From: Haloimpatiens lingqiaonensis
Lineage (GTDB): Bacteria; Bacillota; Clostridia; Clostridiales; Clostridiaceae
Assembly: GCF_901447495.1 (NCBI RefSeq)
Contig: NZ_CABDWS010000017.1
Location: 1 to 46,648 of the forward strand
DNA: 46,648 nt
Direction of reading: 5' to 3'
The notes beneath the pieces are model-generated. The model was not told the origin of the DNA and ran no database searches. It worked only from the letters and a program-made list of their open reading frames with translations. The position numbers and the translations under genes are program-made. Shown here one piece after another: positions 7,360-15,935 of this stretch (positions within the stretch are counted from its first letter, which is position 1; each line of letters begins with the position of its first letter).

Positions 7360-8709
7360 TACTGTGGTTTTATTAAATTTCCTTCTAAATAAAATTATTA
7401 TAAGAATTCCATCAAAAGTCCACTGTACAGCTGTAACCCACCATACATATGTTACAGGTAATTTTAAAACATAAACTATATAGTACATTAAAGGTAGTCT
7501 TATAAGCCAGCTGGATATAAGAGAGACTATAAATGGAGTTTTTGTATCCCCCATACCTTTTAGAGCTCCACCGTAAATCATGGAAAATGCCATTACAGGT
7601 TGCTCTACTGAAGCTATCATTATGCAGATGGAACCTAAATTTATAACATCCTTAGCACTGGAATGAATGAAAAGGGATATTAAGAATTTCGGAAATAATA
7701 AGAAACCTAATCCACATAAACCCATTATTAAAGCTCCTAATATAGCGCAGGTGTCAGCATAAGCTTTAGCTTTTTCATAGTTTTTCTCTCCAACTTTATG
7801 ACCAACTAAAGTAGTGGCAGCTACTGCAAAGCCCCATCCGGGCATAAAGGAGAGAGATTCTATAGTAGTGGTTATTTGATTTGCAGCAAAGGAAATACTG
7901 CCTAAATGCATTATCATAAAAGTGCTTATTAATCTTGAAATATCAAAGGCACCTTCCTGAAGGGAAGAAGGTATAGATAATTTTATTAGTTTTACAAATC
8001 TAGCAAAATTCATATCCTTTATGTACTTAAAGTGTGGTTTTATTTTAGATTTTTTTATTGTATATGTAATAGCACATATAAATCCACAGAATTGGGCTAT
8101 AAGTGTAGCTAGGGCAGCTCCCTTTACACCTAATTCAGGAAAGGGCTTTACTCCAAATATCATCATATAGTCTAATACTAAATTTATTACATTTATTAAT
8201 GCTGAAATAAAAAGAGGTGTTTTAGTATTGCCATATCCACGTAATATGCTATTTAAAAGGTTAGTTAACATGTTGAAAAATAAAGCTATAGAAGCTATTT
8301 TCATATAATTAACGCCTAGATTTAAAATTTCTCCTTTAGCGCCAGCTATAACTAATATATTTTTGGAAAAAGTGAAGCAAATTATTAATATAAATAATGC
8401 TATAATGGAACCTGTGAAAAAGCCTAAAGAGGCATATTCTTCGGCTGCCTTAAGATCCTTTGCACCGTATTTTCTGGCTATTAAGGATGTTATTCCCACA
8501 GATATTCCCACGGCAATAAATATGTTTACAAAGGTGTAGAGTATTTCGGAACTCAGTCCCACAGAACTTACGCCTACATCACCCGCATACCAACCTACCA
8601 TCATAGTATCTAATACCCAAATCATCATATAAAGTGTCATTTCCCCTACAGCAGGTAATGCCAACTTTAAAACGTCTTTTATGTCTTTTTTATTTAGTGA
8701 TTTTAAAAT
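7357..8709 (-). CDS. MATE-family multidrug/metabolite exporter
   Basis: About 12 hydrophobic segments in two similar halves. LPAVGEMTLYMMIWVLDTMM near the start, the block GSILRGYGNTKTP near the middle and GGALKGMGDTKTPF in the second half are MATE (NorM/DinF) signatures; the family exports drugs or metabolites using Na+ or H+. The first standard start codon is TTG 8664, but it lacks a ribosome-binding site and would cut into the first helix. The frame stays open upstream through LNKKDIKDVLKLALPAVG, a typical MATE N-terminus. AAAAGGGGG (8725-8717) sits seven bases before ATT 8709. I therefore place the start at ATT 8709 (450 residues); TTG 8664 (435 residues) is the fallback. Confidence 0.85.
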   Translation of the reverse strand: MLKSLNKKDIKDVLKLALPAVGEMTLYMMIWVLDTMMVGWYAGDVGVSSVGLSSEILYTFVNIFIAVGISVGITSLIARKYGAKDLKAAEEYASLGFFTGSIIALFILIICFTFSKNILVIAGAKGEILNLGVNYMKIASIALFFNMLTNLLNSILRGYGNTKTPLFISALINVINLVLDYMMIFGVKPFPELGVKGAALATLIAQFCGFICAITYTIKKSKIKPHFKYIKDMNFARFVKLIKLSIPSSLQEGAFDISRLISTFMIMHLGSISFAANQITTTIESLSFMPGWGFAVAATTLVGHKVGEKNYEKAKAYADTCAILGALIMGLCGLGFLLFPKFLISLFIHSSAKDVINLGSICIMIASVEQPVMAFSMIYGGALKGMGDTKTPFIVSLISSWLIRLPLMYYIVYVLKLPVTYVWWVTAVQWTFDGILIIILFRRKFNKTTV

Positions 8710-8880
8710 AAAAATTCCCCCTTTTAACCTAAGTAATTTATTTTCAATTACAGTACCATGTTAATATATTTTTTGTAATAAAACAATATTTTTGCTCTTT
8801 TCAGCAGTTTATAATATTTTTTATATGGATTTAAAAGACAATTGACTAAAAAATAGCTTTTTTATAAAATAATCTTAATA

Positions 8881-8930
8881 GGTTAAATTTTTAACCAAGA
8901 AGTCCCACTTCAGCGTGGGCAAGTGGTTGG
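8881..8930. repeat. Palindromic segment, possible IS200/IS605-type end remnant
   Basis: GGTTAAATTTTTAACC (8881-8896) is a near-perfect palindrome. It is followed by CCCAC-TTCAGC-GTGGG (8904-8919), the kind of small GC hairpin found at ends of IS200/IS605 elements. The rest of the 8710-9097 gap is AT-rich and shows nothing else. Confidence 0.35.
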
Positions 8931-9097
8931 AGAATTCACTATATTAAATTGGTAATAAATTAAATAAATAAAAAAGGGAAATACTATATAAATGTATAAT
9001 AGAAATAGATGTATAATAAAGATAGAACACATAGTAAATGAATTAATCAGTAATTAATTTATGATTTACAGTTTAAAGTTTGGAAGGAGAGAATCGT

Positions 9098-9694
9098 CTG
9101 GATATAAAGAAGTTTTATAAAAAGAAAGCAAATTATTTAAGTAAGATATATGAAGTAGATGCTACAACAGGGAATTATATTATAGAGATTTCCTTAGATA
9201 AATACACAGATGTTTTTAACGATTGGGATCATGCCTCCTTTAAAAAGAGGGACATAGACCCGGACTTAGTATTTTTTTTAGAAAGCTGTTCTGAGGATAT
9301 ACCATTAAAATACGGTATGGATATATGTTTTTATCTTCCAAAGGAGATACAAGATAAAACTAGAGAGAGAATAATAGTTTCAGGCTTAAAAACATATTAT
9401 TCATTTTATTCTCATACGGAAAGAAAGTTTCTCAAGGAGTCTTATAAAAAATATTTAGGCTACATAATTGTATCTTTTATATTTCTAGCTCTTTCATATA
9501 TTATGGCTAATTTTGCTCAAAATGAAATTGTGTATGTGACTTTATCCCAAGGAGTTAATATTGGGGGATGGGTTTTTTTATGGGAATCCATATCCTTTGT
9601 ATTTTTTAAGAGGAGAAAAATAGTACATGATATAAAAACCTATGAAAGATTAGCTGGAGCCAGCATATATTTTAAGTATGATACTATAAAGTGA
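9098..9694 (+). CDS. Hypothetical membrane protein
   Basis: 198 residues from a proposed CTG start (MDIKKFYKKK...). AAGGAGAG at 9084-9091 lies six bases before CTG 9098; the only standard in-frame start, TTG 9080, is upstream of that site. The N-terminal ~120 residues are soluble and mixed in charge (ISLDKYTDVFNDWDH, YGMDICFYLPKEIQDK). Two hydrophobic segments follow (about 121-139 and 147-167), then a basic C-terminus. I do not recognise the family. It lies alone between MATE and the metG leader. Confidence 0.7.
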   Translation: MDIKKFYKKKANYLSKIYEVDATTGNYIIEISLDKYTDVFNDWDHASFKKRDIDPDLVFFLESCSEDIPLKYGMDICFYLPKEIQDKTRERIIVSGLKTYYSFYSHTERKFLKESYKKYLGYIIVSFIFLALSYIMANFAQNEIVYVTLSQGVNIGGWVFLWESISFVFFKRRKIVHDIKTYERLAGASIYFKYDTIK

Positions 9695-9769
9695 TGGAAT
9701 ATATTTAACATTAAAGAGTGCATTATATATAATGTAAATTACCAATTGCAGAAATTAGGTAATATAGTA

Positions 9770-9798
9770 TTGACATAATAATTAGTATATTATATCAT
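9770..9798 (+). promoter_or_regulatory. Housekeeping promoter of metG leader
   Basis: TTGACA (9770-9775), 17-base spacer, TATCAT (9793-9798). Transcription would start near 9805, giving a leader with a small TGTAGC/GCTACA hairpin (about 9827-9845) and then the T-box. Confidence 0.75.
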
Positions 9799-9879
9799 TA
9801 AATTAAATTTAAATTTCAAGGTGCTTATGTAGCTATTGTGGCTACAGGGCAATTTTAACTGTTAATTATATCTATTTAA

Positions 9880-10150
9880 ATGTTATGATGGGAAGAGTAG
9901 TAAGTGAAAGTATTTAAAGAGAGCTGGATTAGGTGAAAGCCAGTAATATAGAAGCTTATGAACATGGTCCCGGAACAGACTGTTTGAATTTTTAGTAGGA
10001 CAGTACGGAAGCAGACGTTATACTGCAGGATGATGTTGGTCATCTGTTGGAGGTCACTTTTACAAAATTAGTGATGAATTAGAGTGGTACCGCGTATATT
10101 TACGCCTCTATGTGGAAATAAAAATCCATATAGAGGCGTTTTAAATTTTA
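9880..10150 (+). ncRNA. T-box leader, Met-specific
   Basis: Stem I features AGAGAGCTGG and GGTGAAAGCC (9916-9940) are followed by GAAC-ATG-G with specifier codon ATG at 9964-9966. The conserved T-box sequence AGAGTGGTACCGCG is at 10081-10094. A terminator follows: ACGCCTCTATGTGGA (10102-10116) pairs with TCCATATAGAGGCGT (10125-10139), then T-rich sequence. The UGG in the T-box bulge pairs with uncharged tRNA ACCA to form the antiterminator. The specifier and the downstream gene both indicate tRNA-Met sensing. Ends are approximate. Confidence 0.93.
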
Positions 10151-10284
10151 TAAACAGAGCTCTTAGCTTCAGATGGAGTTTTTACTCCAACTGAAGGTTA
10201 GAGCTCGTTATCCAGGGACGTAGCTGCCGTTATCTCCCACTTTGTTAGAAGTGGGAGTGTTACGGCAGGTAGTCATCGGATAAA
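10151..10284 (+). repeat. 134-bp multi-hairpin element, copy A
   Basis: Contains two strong hairpins: TGGAGTTTTTACTCCA flanked by CTTCAG/CTGAAG (about 10167-10196), and TGCCGTTA-CTCCCACTT...AAGTGGGAG-TAACGGCA (about 10224-10267). A reverse-oriented copy with only two or three differences is at 29541-29674. It lacks coding capacity and looks like a palindrome-associated non-autonomous transposable element. It sits between the metG T-box terminator and the metG start. Confidence 0.85.
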
Positions 10285-10330
10285 TTCAATAATGAATATT
10301 TGAAAAATACTATAACAGGGAGGTATAAAA

Positions 10331-12280
10331 ATGGAAAATAAGAAGACATTTTATATAACTACACCAATTTATTATCCATCAGCAAAGCTTCATATAGGAA
10401 ACACATATACAACTGTTGCTGCAGATGCAGTGGCTAGATTTAAACGACTTACAGGATATGATGTAATGTTTTTAACAGGGTCTGATGAGCATGGACAAAA
10501 GATTCAAAGGATAGCAGAAGAAAAGGGAATTAATCCTAAAGCTTATGTAGATGAAATTGTAGAAACTATAAAACATCTTTGGAAGATAATGAATATAAGC
10601 TATGATAAGTATATAAGAACTACTGATGATTATCATAAGGAAACTGTTAAGAAAATATTTAACAAGTTGTATGAAAAGGGAGATATATACAAGGATAGTT
10701 ATGAGGGATGGTATTGTACTCCATGCGAATCCTTTTGGACAGAAACTCAATTGGTAGATGGAAAGTGTCCAGATTGCGGAAGGCCAGTGGAAAAGGCAAA
10801 GGAAGAGGCATATTTCTTTAAAATGTCTAAATACGCAGATAAACTTATAGAATATATAGAAACTCACCCTGACTTTATACAACCAGAGTCAAGAAAAAAT
10901 GAAATGTTAAATAATTTCTTAAGACCAGGACTTCAAGATCTTTGCGTATCAAGAACTTCATTTAATTGGGGAATACCTGTAGAGTTCGACAAGGGACATG
11001 TAGTATATGTTTGGATAGATGCTCTTTCAAACTATATATCTACCCTTGGATATGAAAATTCTAAGGAAAATTTAATGGAAAAATATTGGCCTGCAGATGT
11101 ACATCTTGTGGGAAAAGATATTATAAGATTCCATACAATTTATTGGCCAATTATGTTGATGGCTTTAGATTTACCATTACCTAAGCAGGTATTTGGACAT
11201 GGATGGCTTTTAGTTGATGGTGGAAAGATGTCAAAATCAAAAGGAAATGTAGTGGATCCAGAAATTCTTGTAAAAGAATTTGGAACAGATGCAGTTAGAT
11301 ATTATTTGCTTCATGAAATACCATTTGGATCTGATGGAATATTTACAAATGAAAAGTTTATAAATAAGACTAATTCAGATTTAGCTAATGACCTTGGAAA
11401 TTTAGTTTCAAGAACTGTGGCTATGATTCAGAAGTATTTTGATTCAGTAATTCCAGCACCAACAGCTAAAGAGGAGATAGACAATGAACTAATTTCTCTA
11501 GCCATAGCTACTCCTAAAAAAGTAGAAGAGGCTATTGATAAGTATAAATTACCAGAGGCACTAGATAACATATGGGATCTTATAAAGAGAGCAAATAAGT
11601 ATATAGATGAAACTATGCCTTGGGCACTTGCTAAGGAAGAGGATAAAAAGGAAAGATTGGGAACAGTACTTTATAATTTATCAGAAACTATAAGATTTGT
11701 ATCAGTACTTGTATCTTCTTTTTTACCAGAAACTAGCGAAAAAATAAATGGTAAGTTAAATGTTGAACTTACTTCTTGGGATACATTAGCATCTTTTGAT
11801 GGTACTAAAGCTGGTACAAAGGTAGAAAAAGGAGAAAACTTATTCCCAAGAATTGATGTGAAAAAGAAATTAGAAGAATTAGAAAAAATAAGACAAGAAC
11901 AGCTTGCAAAGGTGGAAGAGCAAAATGTACAGCCTATGCAGCCATTAAAACCAGAAATAACTATAGATGATTTTGATAAGATTGATTTAAGAGTAGTTAA
12001 GGTGTTAGAGTGTGAACCAGTGAAAAAAGCTAACAAACTTTTAAAATTAAAAGTTGACTTAGACGGAGAGGAAAGACAGGTTATATCAGGTATAGCAAAG
12101 TACTATAAACCAGAAGACTTAATAGGAAAATATGTAGTATTAGTTGCTAATTTAAAACCTGTTAAATTAAGAGGAGAGCTTTCACAAGGAATGATACTTG
12201 CAGCATCTACTGATGATGATAGCAAATTGTTTACTGTTAGCATTCCAGGAGATCTTCCAACAGGAAGCCAGGTAAGATAG
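10331..12280 (+). CDS. metG: Methionyl-tRNA synthetase
   Basis: 649 residues, a full-length class I synthetase with a C-terminal tRNA-binding domain. HIGN at 21-24 is the HIGH motif, and GGKMSKSKGN near 298 is the KMSKS loop. CTPCESFW and CPDCG (about 132-155) form the zinc knuckle. The last ~105 residues (IDDFDKIDLRVVKVLECEPV, ISGIAKYY, LRGELSQGMILA) are the EMAP/Csa3-like domain. It charges tRNA-Met for initiation and elongation. GGGAGG precedes ATG 10331, and expression is controlled by the upstream Met T-box. Confidence 0.97.
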   Translation: MENKKTFYITTPIYYPSAKLHIGNTYTTVAADAVARFKRLTGYDVMFLTGSDEHGQKIQRIAEEKGINPKAYVDEIVETIKHLWKIMNISYDKYIRTTDDYHKETVKKIFNKLYEKGDIYKDSYEGWYCTPCESFWTETQLVDGKCPDCGRPVEKAKEEAYFFKMSKYADKLIEYIETHPDFIQPESRKNEMLNNFLRPGLQDLCVSRTSFNWGIPVEFDKGHVVYVWIDALSNYISTLGYENSKENLMEKYWPADVHLVGKDIIRFHTIYWPIMLMALDLPLPKQVFGHGWLLVDGGKMSKSKGNVVDPEILVKEFGTDAVRYYLLHEIPFGSDGIFTNEKFINKTNSDLANDLGNLVSRTVAMIQKYFDSVIPAPTAKEEIDNELISLAIATPKKVEEAIDKYKLPEALDNIWDLIKRANKYIDETMPWALAKEEDKKERLGTVLYNLSETIRFVSVLVSSFLPETSEKINGKLNVELTSWDTLASFDGTKAGTKVEKGENLFPRIDVKKKLEELEKIRQEQLAKVEEQNVQPMQPLKPEITIDDFDKIDLRVVKVLECEPVKKANKLLKLKVDLDGEERQVISGIAKYYKPEDLIGKYVVLVANLKPVKLRGELSQGMILAASTDDDSKLFTVSIPGDLPTGSQVR

Positions 12281-12412
12281 TTTGCCAGTTTGCTAGAGTG
12301 CTAGTGGGCCAGATAAGATAGTTGGCTAGGAAAGATAGGGTGCCAGTTTGCTAGAGGGCTAGAGGGCTAGTTAAGGGGGATTTTCCTTCGCTGTGCGGCG
12401 GAAAATCTTTGA
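12281..12412. repeat. CTAG-type array plus GATTTTCC hairpin
   Basis: 12281-12370 repeats units such as TTGCCAGTTTGCTAGAG and GGGCTAGAGGGCTAG directly after the metG stop. A GATTTTCC...GGAAAATC hairpin (about 12382-12410) from the composite repeat family follows. Confidence 0.75.
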
Positions 12413-12485
12413 AGTATATTTAGGGAAATTGACTTTGATTCTAGAATTATTAAAAGATTAAAAGACTTAAATAAAATAAAAATGA

Positions 12486-12527
12486 GAACCGCAAATTTGT
12501 GCTATACGCAAATTGCGGTTCTTTTTA
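12486..12527 (+). terminator. metG terminator
   Basis: GAACCGCAAATTTG (from 12486) pairs, with one bulged base, with CAAATTGCGGTTC (ending 12521), followed by TTTTTAT. It ends the metG transcript before the convergent aminotransferase gene. Confidence 0.8.
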
Positions 12528-12627
12528 TATGTTTTGAAATTTTTTCAGTGAAATAAATAAAAAATATCATCTCATTAACATACAAATGTTTTACGGTTGA
12601 TTAAATTAATAATTGATCATTAATTTT

Positions 12628-13782
12628 TTATTGGCGTTTAACCAAGTCATTAATAGAATTAACAGCATATTTAACTTCTTCAAGTGTGTTAAAATGGCTA
12701 AAGCTGAAACGTACAGTGCCTCTTGGGAAAGTACCTAGGGTTTTGTGGGCAGATGGAGCACAGTGAAGTCCACATCTAGTCATAATATTAAAATCCCTGT
12801 TTAGAAGGTGAGAAATTTCACCATTATCAAAAGAAGTGAAATCCAAAGAAACCACAGCAGTTCTACCTTCTATGTTTTGCTTACCTATTAAGTTGATTTC
12901 TTTTATATTTTTAATTTCTTCTATAAATTTCTTTGTAAGTTCCAATTCTTTTTCCCTTATGGAGCTTAAACCAACATTATTTATATATTTAAGTGCAGCA
13001 TTCAACCCAAAGATTCCAGGTAAATTCATGGTGCCGCTTTCGAATTTATCAGGCATATAATCTGGTTGAGATTCGGATTCTGAAAGACTTCCAGTGCCGC
13101 CTTCTATAAGGGGTGTAGTGATGCAGTTAAGCCTATCACTTATTAAAAAACCACCTATACCTTGAGGACCCATAAGGCTTTTATGTCCTGTAAAAGCTAT
13201 AGCATCTGCATTAAACTTTTCAAAGTCTACATCTATAAATCCGGCAGTTTGAGCTGAATCTATAATAAAAAACAAATTATGTTTTTTGCAAATATCACCT
13301 ACTATTTCTAAAGGAAGAATAGTTCCACAGACGTTAGATGCATGAGTCATTACTATGGCTTTAGTATTTGGCTTTATTAAATTTTCTATTTCATCTAATC
13401 TTAAATTGCTTTCATTATCACAAGGAACTCTAGAAAAACTAACCCCTAATTTAGAAAGAGAGGTAATAGGGCGCATTACAGCGTTATGTTCCATAGAAGA
13501 AACTATTATGTGATCTCCAGATTTAATAAAACCTTTTATTAAAATATTTAAACTTTCTGTTATATTTTTAGTGAATATAACGTTTTCTTCAATGGAAAAA
13601 TTAAATAAATTGCATAATAGCTCTCTTGTTTCAAATAGGGTATTTTCTGCAGTATATGCAGAGGAATAGGCACCCCTATTTACATTGCATCCTATATTTA
13701 ATATGTAATTGTATATGCTGTCAGCCACTGGTTTTGGTTTAGGAAAAGAAGTAGCTGCATTGTCTAAGTATAGATTGTTCAT
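12628..13782 (-). CDS. Class-V aminotransferase / cysteine-desulfurase-like protein
   Basis: 384 residues. N-terminal YLDNAATSFPKP, MEHNAVMRP (His99), IDSAQTAG (Asp175), PLP lysine in FTGHKSLMGPQG (Lys201) and a C-terminal TRCGLHCAPSAHKTLGT (Cys337, Cys341) place it in the NifS/SufS-like class-V group, specifically the clostridial subgroup with the CGLHCAP loop. Such enzymes remove sulfur or selenium from Cys/Sec as a persulfide or perselenide. It is divergent from the YedE/TusA/DUF3343 set, which supports a role in S/Se supply rather than general Fe-S assembly; this role is inferred. The reverse-strand upstream region (13793-13787) reads GGGGGGA. Confidence 0.88.
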   Translation of the reverse strand: MNNLYLDNAATSFPKPKPVADSIYNYILNIGCNVNRGAYSSAYTAENTLFETRELLCNLFNFSIEENVIFTKNITESLNILIKGFIKSGDHIIVSSMEHNAVMRPITSLSKLGVSFSRVPCDNESNLRLDEIENLIKPNTKAIVMTHASNVCGTILPLEIVGDICKKHNLFFIIDSAQTAGFIDVDFEKFNADAIAFTGHKSLMGPQGIGGFLISDRLNCITTPLIEGGTGSLSESESQPDYMPDKFESGTMNLPGIFGLNAALKYINNVGLSSIREKELELTKKFIEEIKNIKEINLIGKQNIEGRTAVVSLDFTSFDNGEISHLLNRDFNIMTRCGLHCAPSAHKTLGTFPRGTVRFSFSHFNTLEEVKYAVNSINDLVKRQ

Positions 13783-13810
13783 TTAGAATCCCCCCTAATA
13801 GGATTTTTTA

Positions 13811-13905
13811 TTAATATTTAACTCAACTTTCGCAGTTATAAAATAAAAATATAAAATTTACAGGTAAGTAATACTCCGTACTTTTTAGCTTTTACTTCTT
13901 ACCTT
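13811..13905. repeat. TCAACTTTCG repeat, partial copy
   Basis: Begins ACTCAACTTTCGCAGTTATA followed by AAATAAAAATATAAAATTT, matching the left halves of the elements at 39664 and 45044. The right inverted end is not recognisable. The rest of the 13783-14167 gap is AT-rich divergent promoter DNA without a clear structure. Confidence 0.7.
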
Positions 13906-14167
13906 TTTTAAAACTACGGAATGAGTTTTATCATTTATTTCATATCAAAATATAAATACATATTAAGTTTAACATAAAATAGAGTTTTGAATAATCATAA
14001 AATGCAATTTCAAATTAAATTTATCAATGCTATGGAAAATAACTATAGATGAAAGAATATCTATAGAAATAAACTATTTAACTTATATTAATATAATTGT
14101 TACAATCAATATGGAAATAATTATTAAATTAATAAATTAAGAATTAAAAAATTGAAGGAGGTATAAT

Positions 14168-15256
14168 ATGTCAGGTAAAAAGGGCATAATATTTGCTGGA
14201 GCCTTAGTTGGAATACTTTCAGCAATATTAGTTAAATTCGGAAACCCAGGTAACATGGGTGTGTGTATTGCTTGCTTCATAAGAGACATAGCAGGAGCGG
14301 TAGGAATGCATAGAGCACCAGTAGTACAATATATAAGACCAGAGGTTATAGGTATTGTATTGGGAGCTTTTTTAATGGCTATAGGAAGCAAGGAATTCAG
14401 TACAAAGGGAGGATCTTCTCCATTTATAAGATTTATCCTAGGATTTGTAGTAATGGTAGGAGCTTTAATGTTCTTAGGATGTCCTTTAAGAATGGTATTA
14501 AGACTTGCTGGAGGAGATTTAAATGCTATATTTGGAATAGCAGGATTTGCTGTTGGTATAGTAGTTGGTATATTCTTCTTAAATAAAGGATTTACTTTAA
14601 AAAGAAATTATAAATTATCAAATTTTGAGGGATATTTATTCCCAGTAGTAAATGTAGCGTTATTAGGTTTATTACTTGCAGCACCAGCTTTTATATTCTT
14701 CAGTAAAAAAGCACCAGGTTCATTACATGCACCAATATGGTTAGCTTTAGGAGCTGGGTTAATAGTAGGAGTTGCGGCTCAAAAGACAAGACTTTGTATG
14801 GTTGGCGGTATAAGAGATTTAATAATGTTTAAAGATAGTTATCTATTAACAGGATTCTTATCTATATTTGTATTTACTTTAATAGGAAACTTAATATTTG
14901 GAAAATTTAAATTAGGTTTTGTTGGACAACCAGTTGCACATAATGATGCTTTATGGAACTTTTTAGGAATGGTACTAGCAGGATGGGGTTCAGTGCTTTT
15001 AGGAGGATGTCCTTTAAGACAATTAATTTTATCTGCTGAAGGAAATATAGATTCTGTAATGGCAGTACTAGGAATGTTAGTTGGAGCAGCTTTCTGCCAT
15101 AACTTCTCATTAGCTTCTAGTGGAAAGGGACCTACTTTAAATGGTAAAGTTGCAGTAATTATAGGATTTATAGTAGTTCTTGCAGTGTCTTATTTCAATA
15201 TGGAAAAATCCATGAATTTTAAGGCAAAAGGAGATGTGAATGTAAATGCAGATTGA
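14168..15256 (+). CDS. yedE: YeeE/YedE-family membrane protein (sulfur/selenium metabolism)
   Basis: 362 residues, about ten hydrophobic segments in two related halves. Cys motifs in the pattern of YeeE/YedE transporters are GVCIACFIRD (Cys33, Cys36), FLGCPLRM (Cys105), TRLCMVGGIRD (Cys210) and LGGCPLRQ (Cys281). Family members such as TsuA carry thiosulfate by relaying it between such cysteines; the clostridial subgroup beginning GNPGNMGxCIACF is associated with selenium metabolism. GGAGG precedes ATG 14168. The end overlaps the TusA-like gene by 11 bases. The actual substrate (thiosulfate, sulfide or a selenium species) is open. Confidence 0.88.
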   Translation: MSGKKGIIFAGALVGILSAILVKFGNPGNMGVCIACFIRDIAGAVGMHRAPVVQYIRPEVIGIVLGAFLMAIGSKEFSTKGGSSPFIRFILGFVVMVGALMFLGCPLRMVLRLAGGDLNAIFGIAGFAVGIVVGIFFLNKGFTLKRNYKLSNFEGYLFPVVNVALLGLLLAAPAFIFFSKKAPGSLHAPIWLALGAGLIVGVAAQKTRLCMVGGIRDLIMFKDSYLLTGFLSIFVFTLIGNLIFGKFKLGFVGQPVAHNDALWNFLGMVLAGWGSVLLGGCPLRQLILSAEGNIDSVMAVLGMLVGAAFCHNFSLASSGKGPTLNGKVAVIIGFIVVLAVSYFNMEKSMNFKAKGDVNVNAD

Positions 15257-15449
15257 TGCTAGAGGAATGTCATGTCCACAACCAGTTTTAATGGCTAAAA
15301 AAGGAATAGAACAAAGTCCTAAAGGAATAGAAATAATTGTAGATAACAATACAGCTAAGGGAAATGTTCAAAGATTCTTAAAAAATGCTGGATATAATGT
15401 TGACGTAAAAGAAAAAGAAGAGGATTTTGTAATCACAGCGAGGAAATAA
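15246..15449 (+). CDS. TusA/YedF-like sulfur or selenium carrier protein
   Basis: 67 residues: MQIDARGMSCPQPVLMAKKG with the TusA CPxP motif (Cys10), then VDNNTAKGNVQRFLKNAGY, typical of SirA/TusA folds. It consists only of the TusA domain and lacks the C-terminal DsrE-like half of full YedF proteins. It would take up a sulfane sulfur or selenium on Cys10. The start codon lies inside the end of yedE (11-base overlap), implying coupled translation and direct cooperation with the membrane protein. Confidence 0.9.
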   Translation: MQIDARGMSCPQPVLMAKKGIEQSPKGIEIIVDNNTAKGNVQRFLKNAGYNVDVKEKEEDFVITARK

Positions 15450-15452
15450 TTT

Positions 15453-15689
15453 ATGGAATATATTGCAGTATTTTTTACTCATTCAGGAGCAGTAAAATAC
15501 AACAGGTTTTTAGTTAAAAACGAAATAAAAAGTGAAATGATGCCTGTACCAAGAAAGTTAAGCTCTAACTGTGGTATAGGGGTAAAATTCACATATGATG
15601 GAGATATAAGTTCTATAATAAGTGAAGAAATAGAAAAGATATTTTTGATGCAAGGAGATAGTCACAAGGAAATATATGCCTGTGATTAG
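15453..15689 (+). CDS. DUF3343 protein, putative Se/S carrier-like
   Basis: 78 residues: IAVFFTHSGAVKYNRFLVKN, then MMPVPRKLSSNCGIGVKFT with conserved Cys40, plus a second Cys at residue 77. This is the DUF3343 pattern (short protein, PVPRxLSSxCG), found beside YedE/YedF and selenium genes in anaerobes. It starts 3 bases after the TusA-like gene ends, so it is the third gene of the same operon. A carrier or chaperone role for sulfur/selenium is suggested by context only. Confidence 0.85.
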   Translation: MEYIAVFFTHSGAVKYNRFLVKNEIKSEMMPVPRKLSSNCGIGVKFTYDGDISSIISEEIEKIFLMQGDSHKEIYACD

Positions 15690-15708
15690 ATTGTATTAAT
15701 ATTGAAAT

Positions 15709-15748
15709 AAAGCTTAACCTGTGTATGTTTTATACATATAAGCTTTTC
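15709..15748 (+). terminator. Terminator of the yedE operon
   Basis: AAAGCTTA (15709-15716) and TAAGCTTTT (from 15739) close a hairpin that also contains TGTGTATG...TATACATA, ending in a short T run. Confidence 0.7.
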
Positions 15749-15777
15749 ACTTTATAAAAATAAATATTATAGATGAT

Positions 15778-15815
15778 TAAGGATAAGTTAAAATGGGGAA
15801 CTTATCCTTAATTTA
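15778..15815 (+). terminator. Second terminator-like hairpin
   Basis: TTAAGGATAAGTT (15777-15789) pairs with AACTTATCCTTAA (15799-15811), then TTTATTTTA. It backs up the terminator just upstream. Confidence 0.7.
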
Positions 15816-15935
15816 TTTTAGTTAAGGCATTTACTAAAACGACTATATGTAATAAAATTATTTACTGTGGTAAAACTTAATATGTTAAATGAGTAGCATG
15901 TAAAATATACAAAGGTAAAGGGGAGACATTAAAAT

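Noticed and set aside
12628-15689. Selenoprotein with in-frame TGA in the selenium-type cluster
   Set aside because: All genes here end at stops consistent with family length, and no open continuation or SECIS-like hairpin follows an internal TGA.
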